Shown in pieces: positions 7,735 to 10,933 of a DNA stretch of 10,933 bases. A program made the position numbers and the translations under genes. Location: NCBI GenBank assembly GCA_964444795.1, contig CAYUIQ010000277.1, forward strand, positions 1-10,933, in the 5' to 3' direction. The notes beneath the pieces were generated by a model, which saw only the letters and a program-made list of their open reading frames with translations, searched no databases and was not told the DNA's origin. The stretch's first letter is position 1. Each line of letters begins with the position of its first letter. This stretch comes from JABMRP01 sp964444795. GTDB taxonomy: Bacteria; Planctomycetota; Planctomycetia; Pirellulales; Thermoguttaceae.

Positions 7735-9792
7735 TCACCTGGCTCGCTGCGCTTGCCGTCCTCTCCCGGAGGGAGAGGGAACCTCGCGGGCGACGATCTC
7801 CAGGAGCGTCTGGCGGTCGACCGGTTTGGTGCAGTAGTCGTCGCAGCCGGCCTCAAGGCATTTCTGGCGGTCGCCTTCCATGGCGTGGGCCGTTAGGGCG
7901 ATGATCGGCGTGGTCAGGCCGCGGCGGCGAAGTTCCGCGACGGCGCCGTAACCGTCGAGCACGGGCATCTGCATGTCCATCAGAATGACATCGAACGGCT
8001 TTCCCGCGTCGCCGGCTCGCAGGGTCGCGTCGACGGCGATGCGTCCGTTCTCGGCCACGGTGACTTCGGCGCCGGCCTTGCGGAGCAGAAAGGCGATGAG
8101 CCGTTGATTGTCCGGCCCGTCTTCGGCCAGGAGCACTCGACTGCTCAATCGGATCGGCGTCGCGGGGGCGTCGGCGGCCGGTGGTGAAACGTCGGTTGTG
8201 GGAATGGCTGGTTCGACGCTTTGGCGCCGGCCGGTCGTTTCAGCACGGTCGACCATTTGGATTCCCGCCAGCGATCCCGTTTCCACGCTCAGGAGAAACC
8301 GGCTGCCGCCGCCGACGGTACTTTCGCACGAAATATCGCCACCGAGCATTTGGGCGAAACGCCGGCTAATGGCCAATCCCAACCCGGTCCCGCCGAATCG
8401 CCGCGTCAGCGAAGCGTCGGCCTGCGAGAACGGCTCGAAGATCGTATCCACGTGCTCCGCCGGAATTCCCATGCCGGTGTCAATCACTTCGAAGCCGATG
8501 TGCGGGTCGGATACGTCGGGCCCGTCGAGCATGTGCAACACGACGCGCACGCCGCCGGTGCTGGTGAACTTCACGGCGTTTCCGATCAGGTTGATGAGGA
8601 TCTGGCGCAGTCGGGTTACGTCGGTGTAAATCGTGTCGGGCACCGGGCCCATGGCGTCGACTCGCATCGCCAGTCCCTTGGCCGTCGCTTGTGGTTGCAT
8701 CGACGCCACGATTTCGTCGACTTCCCGCCACACCGCACAGGGCGCCCGCTCGACGGTAATCTTGCCCGCCTCGATCTTGGACAGATCGAGGATATCGTTG
8801 ATGATCATCAAGAGGTGGTTGCCGTTGCGGCGAATCGTTTCGACGCATTGCTGCCGATCGAGTTCCACCGACTCGTCCTGTTGGGAGAGGAGGTCGGCAA
8901 AACCGAGAATCGCGGTCATCGGGGTACGGATTTCGTGGCTCACGTTGGCCAGGAACTCGCTCTTGGCCTGATTGGCCGCTTCGGCAGCTTCCTTGGCAAT
9001 CTCCAACTCAGCCGTGCGTTGGGCCACGCGGTCCTCCAGCACGTCGTGAGCCTGCTGCAGATCGGTTCTCGCCCGTTCGATGCGATCCAGCATCGTGTTG
9101 AAGCCACTCTGCAGAACTCCCAGCTCATCGCCGCGAACGTCCTCGACGCGCACGGAGTAGTCGTCCTCGGAGGTAACCCGCTGCATGACGTCGATGAGGC
9201 GAAAGATCGGCGCGAGGAAGATCCGCCACAGGCGGCCGGCCAGCAGGACCGAGATGCCCAAGGCCACGATCAGGACGACGACCGAGATTCGCAAATGGGC
9301 GGCCATCTGCCGCTTCAGATTGTGCATTCCGGATTGCACGTAAATGAAACCGACGGTTTGCCCGCCGTGGACAATCTCCTTGCGCATGTCCAGCTTGCCG
9401 TTCTCGGTGAACCTCGCCTTGCCCAGGGGAGGCGGATCGGGTAGCACGAAGTCCTCCGGCGGCGACGCCGGATAGGTGGCAAACGGCTTGCCTTGCGTAT
9501 CGAACAGGCAGGCAAACTCGACCGACGGATGCTGAGCCAGCGAGGCCAGGAGTTCGCCGGCCGTCTCCGGGTCGTCGAATTCCAGAGCGGCCGTTGTGTT
9601 GGAACCCACGACCGTGGCGAGCGTCGAGAGTTGTTGAACCTTGGCCGCACGGATTGTCCGGACGCCGTTGATGTAGAACGCCACCGACGACAACAACAGC
9701 GCCGTGGCGGCTGCCGCCGTGGTGAGCAGGTTCAGCTTCGTTTTGATGGAGCAGCCGCGGAAGATCCGCAACCACCGTACGGACAATGTCAC
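7735..9792 (-). CDS. Hybrid sensor histidine kinase (CHASE8-like sensor, HAMP, HisKA, HATPase_c, REC)
   Basis: The product has 685 residues from a GTG at 9792, chosen because GGAGG (9808-9804) lies 11 bases upstream and because the first membrane helix then starts at a normal depth. The frame is open to an ATG at 9993, but that adds 67 residues unlike the family. Order: TM1 (about 22-41); periplasmic CHASE8-like region with NTTAALEFDDPETA; TM2 (about 169-189); HAMP (190-245); coiled coil; HisKA with SHEIRTP and phosphoacceptor H286; HATPase with N405 in the N-box, DTGMGIP (D438), FEPFSQADAS and GGTGLGLAI; and a C-terminal receiver with LMDMQMPVLDG (D606) and TKPVD. All catalytic residues are present. 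No HPt domain is seen, so a separate one is likely needed for any relay. The last 13 or so residues (PSPSGRGRQAQRAR) are encoded by a hairpin repeat. It is convergent with the delta-60 gene and divergent from the YfiR gene, a likely partner. Confidence 0.93.
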   Translation of the reverse strand: MTLSVRWLRIFRGCSIKTKLNLLTTAAAATALLLSSVAFYINGVRTIRAAKVQQLSTLATVVGSNTTAALEFDDPETAGELLASLAQHPSVEFACLFDTQGKPFATYPASPPEDFVLPDPPPLGKARFTENGKLDMRKEIVHGGQTVGFIYVQSGMHNLKRQMAAHLRISVVVLIVALGISVLLAGRLWRIFLAPIFRLIDVMQRVTSEDDYSVRVEDVRGDELGVLQSGFNTMLDRIERARTDLQQAHDVLEDRVAQRTAELEIAKEAAEAANQAKSEFLANVSHEIRTPMTAILGFADLLSQQDESVELDRQQCVETIRRNGNHLLMIINDILDLSKIEAGKITVERAPCAVWREVDEIVASMQPQATAKGLAMRVDAMGPVPDTIYTDVTRLRQILINLIGNAVKFTSTGGVRVVLHMLDGPDVSDPHIGFEVIDTGMGIPAEHVDTIFEPFSQADASLTRRFGGTGLGLAISRRFAQMLGGDISCESTVGGGSRFLLSVETGSLAGIQMVDRAETTGRRQSVEPAIPTTDVSPPAADAPATPIRLSSRVLLAEDGPDNQRLIAFLLRKAGAEVTVAENGRIAVDATLRAGDAGKPFDVILMDMQMPVLDGYGAVAELRRRGLTTPIIALTAHAMEGDRQKCLEAGCDDYCTKPVDRQTLLEIVAREVPSPSGRGRQAQRAR
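7741..7778. repeat. GC-rich repeat with perfect hairpin between convergent genes
   Basis: CCTCTCCC (7760-7767), loop GGA, GGGAGAGG (7771-7778) form a perfect eight-pair stem. The adjoining 13-mer at 7741-7753 is identical to 22-34. The element overlaps the last codons of the histidine kinase and lies 80-120 bases after the delta-60 stop. It could end transcription from both sides, though it lacks a T-run. The rest of the gap 7661-7734 shows nothing recognisable. Confidence 0.5.
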
Positions 9793-9873
9793 CGGAAGCA
9801 CTACCTCCAGGCCTGGAAACCTCCGCCCACGCTCTCTTCGAAGGTAGAAGGCCGTTGCGCTTTTCGTCTGTTT

Positions 9874-9892
9874 CACTTCTGTAGGTGAAGTG
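9874..9892. promoter_or_regulatory. Inverted repeat CACTTC-N7-GAAGTG, possible operator
   Basis: CACTTC (9874-9879) and GAAGTG (9887-9892) are perfect inverted arms with a seven-base spacer, about 80 bases upstream of the kinase start codon. The half-site spacing would suit a dimeric regulator. It could equally be a leader hairpin in the kinase mRNA. Confidence 0.35.
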
Positions 9893-9949
9893 TAGGTTGC
9901 CAAGGAACGGGAAGTGGTCGAATTTACGACGCGGACAAGGCTCGTAAGA

Positions 9950-9970
9950 CTTAACTCTTTATAGAGTAAG
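9950..9970. promoter_or_regulatory. AT-rich stem-loop or operator
   Basis: CTTA-(A)-CTCT, loop TTAT, AGAGTAAG pairs over eight positions with one bulged A. It is the most AT-rich palindrome in the divergent gap and includes TATAAA on the minus strand, which could double as a -10 box for the kinase; no good -35 is seen at the right distance. Confidence 0.3.
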
Positions 9971-10058
9971 CCTTTATCCCAGACGGGTATCACCCAGGAG
10001 CTTTGGCTGAGGGGAGAATATGGTCGTTTCTTGGCGTAATCGGCGCGACATCAAGTGA

Positions 10059-10087
10059 TTCACCCGTTTTGCGCAATCCGATATAGG
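10059..10087 (+). promoter_or_regulatory. Weak sigma-70-like promoter candidate for the YfiR gene
   Basis: TTCACC (10059-10064, four of six) and TATAGG (10082-10087, four of six) are separated by exactly 17 bases. A start near 10094 would give a long leader of about 120 bases before 10213. It is the best pair seen in the gap but is not strong. Confidence 0.22.
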
Positions 10088-10212
10088 TTATGTGGCAAAC
10101 GCTGCGCAGGTAGTTCTTTTGTGTGGGTTGTTGTAACTCGTGCAGGGGCCTCCAGCCTCCTTTGCATCGCGAAGATCCGGCCTAAGTGACACCGCGGCAA
10201 ACCCAAGAGAAT

Positions 10213-10833
10213 ATGAACCGGCAACTTGCGTCCAAGGTGAAAAGGCCCGAGCGTCACGCCATGTGTCGACGCCGACCGGCTCCTGGCCAACGGCCGACGG
10301 CGCCCAAGCCGCGCCGCGTCGTTCTTTGGGTGCTTCTCGGCCTTCTCGGTCTCTTATGCTTGTTTGCATGGGCCCCGGCGACCGCCGGGGCGCAGCAGTC
10401 GTCGGGGTCGACGATTAGCCGCGAGTACACAATCAAGGCGGGCTACCTGTACAACTTTGGGCGTTACGTTCGCTGGCCCGAGGAGGCCTTCTCCTCCGAG
10501 GACGCTCCCTTCGTGATCGGTGTTCTTGGCGCCGACCCCTTTGGTGCGACGTTGGATCAGGTGGCCGCCGTCAAGCAGATCAGCGAGCGGCGGATCGTCG
10601 TGCGGCGATTCGATTCTCTGGACCAGTACCGTCCCTGCCATATCCTGTTTGTTGCCAAAACGGCAAGTGCCGAGGAGCATTTCGAGGCGATACGGCGTCT
10701 TCGCGCGACCATGTGCTGCTGGTCGGAGAACGACCGGCATTTGCCCACCGCGGCGGCACCATCAACTTCGTTATCGAGAACAACAAGATACGCTTTGAAG
10801 TCAACCAATCGGCCGCCCAGCGCGGCGATCTGA
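10213..10833 (+). CDS. YfiR family (DUF4154) periplasmic protein, frameshifted
   Basis: From the ATG at 10213 the product has an arginine-rich start, a hydrophobic signal core (about 36-52) and a likely cleavage site after AGA (residue 60). The mature part begins YTIKAGYLYNFGRYVRWPEE and continues through PFVIGVLG, RRIVVRRF and PCHILFVAK, all typical of the YfiR family. The frame then leaves the family at about 10709: the next residues (MCCWSEND onward, to the stop at 10831-10833) are unrelated, while the expected C-terminus is found in another frame (10710-10933). In Pseudomonas, YfiR is a periplasmic protein that represses the membrane diguanylate cyclase YfiN through its periplasmic sensor. 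The partner here could be the divergent CHASE8 kinase. Other starts are GTG 10186 and ATG 10261; no start has a strong ribosome binding site. Confidence 0.8.
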   Translation: MNRQLASKVKRPERHAMCRRRPAPGQRPTAPKPRRVVLWVLLGLLGLLCLFAWAPATAGAQQSSGSTISREYTIKAGYLYNFGRYVRWPEEAFSSEDAPFVIGVLGADPFGATLDQVAAVKQISERRIVVRRFDSLDQYRPCHILFVAKTASAEEHFEAIRRLRATMCCWSENDRHLPTAAAPSTSLSRTTRYALKSTNRPPSAAI

Positions 10834-10933
10834 AAATCAGTGCCAAGCTACTTCAACTCGCCCGGCTCGTGGAGCAGGACAACGACGTCTGGCTGTCGGG
10901 AGGAACTTCCTCGCGAACGTCCAAGCCGGTTAC
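10710..10933 (+). pseudogene. C-terminal part of the YfiR family protein in the shifted frame (runs off window)
   Basis: Reading from CAT at 10710 gives HVLLVGERPAFAHRGGTINF, then VIENNKIRFEVNQSAAQRGD and LKISAKLLQLARLVEQ, the expected C-terminal half of a YfiR domain, with GGTINFV and KIRFEVN as the core strands. The frame is open to the window end. It joins the upstream frame if one base is added at about 10708-10710 (for example GACCC instead of GACC). The tail after LVEQ is serine- and glycine-rich and may be a linker or the natural end. Whether this is a real mutation or a read error cannot be told from the sequence. Confidence 0.8.

Larger units (their letters stand above)
9793..10212. 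other. Divergent intergenic region between histidine kinase and YfiR genes
   Basis: There is no credible gene here. The stretch is visibly less GC-rich than the neighbouring genes and holds the kinase ribosome binding site (9804-9808, minus), two inverted repeats (9874-9892 and 9950-9970) and one weak promoter candidate towards the YfiR gene (10059-10087). The small open frames on the minus strand here look like by-products of composition. The kinase frame stays open up to 9993 but has no family-like sequence. Confidence 0.6.

Noticed and set aside
8221..9444. 407-codon plus-strand open frame
   Set aside because: It is fully antisense to the histidine kinase, whose catalytic motifs are intact on the minus strand. 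The histidine- and arginine-rich product has no domain pattern.
9793..9993. Upstream extension of the histidine kinase to the ATG at 9993
   Set aside because: The extra 67 residues are unlike CHASE8 kinases, cross two palindromes and lack a ribosome binding site, while GTG 9792 has GGAGG 11 bases upstream. It is kept only as an alternative start.

Overview
The window is GC-rich and looks like part of a planctomycete chromosome (Pirellulales-like). The clues are an ECF sigma factor of the Sig-70_X6 type directly followed by a large Ser/Thr kinase with a TPR sensor, a secreted delta-60 repeat protein with an N-terminal LEPLE-type motif (cf. the planctomycete LEPR-XLL motif), and GC-rich hairpin repeats between genes. 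This assignment comes from family knowledge and gene content; no search was run.

Layout. Positions 1-927 (minus) hold the first 309 codons of a class V aminotransferase-fold PLP enzyme. It runs off the left edge, and its last visible codons lie in a hairpin repeat. A 142-base divergent gap carries a second hairpin repeat and a promoter with a perfect TATAAT. Then, on plus, come an ECF sigma factor (1070-1633), a membrane-anchored Ser/Thr kinase with a TPR region (1723-4428), a membrane-anchored leucine-rich repeat protein (4617-5366) and a secreted seven-repeat delta-60 protein with Ig-like and P/Homo B domains (5510-7660). On minus, convergent with it, is a CHASE8-type hybrid histidine kinase (7735-9792). 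A 420-base divergent gap with two inverted repeats and a weak promoter candidate separates it from a YfiR-family gene (10213 onward) whose frame is broken by one base near 10709 and which runs off the right edge.

How the genes may work together. Sigma factor and kinase form the usual planctomycete signalling pair. The LRR and delta-60 genes are preceded by near-identical leaders of about 135 bases with two conserved stem-loops, suggesting shared control of two envelope or surface proteins. The YfiR and CHASE8-kinase pair resembles the YfiR/YfiN system, but the output domain is a hybrid histidine kinase instead of a diguanylate cyclase. These links are inferences from order and domain content.

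The points most worth a second look are the duplicated leader, the YfiR/CHASE8-kinase arrangement, the YfiR frameshift, and the hairpin repeats that supply the 3' codons of two genes.
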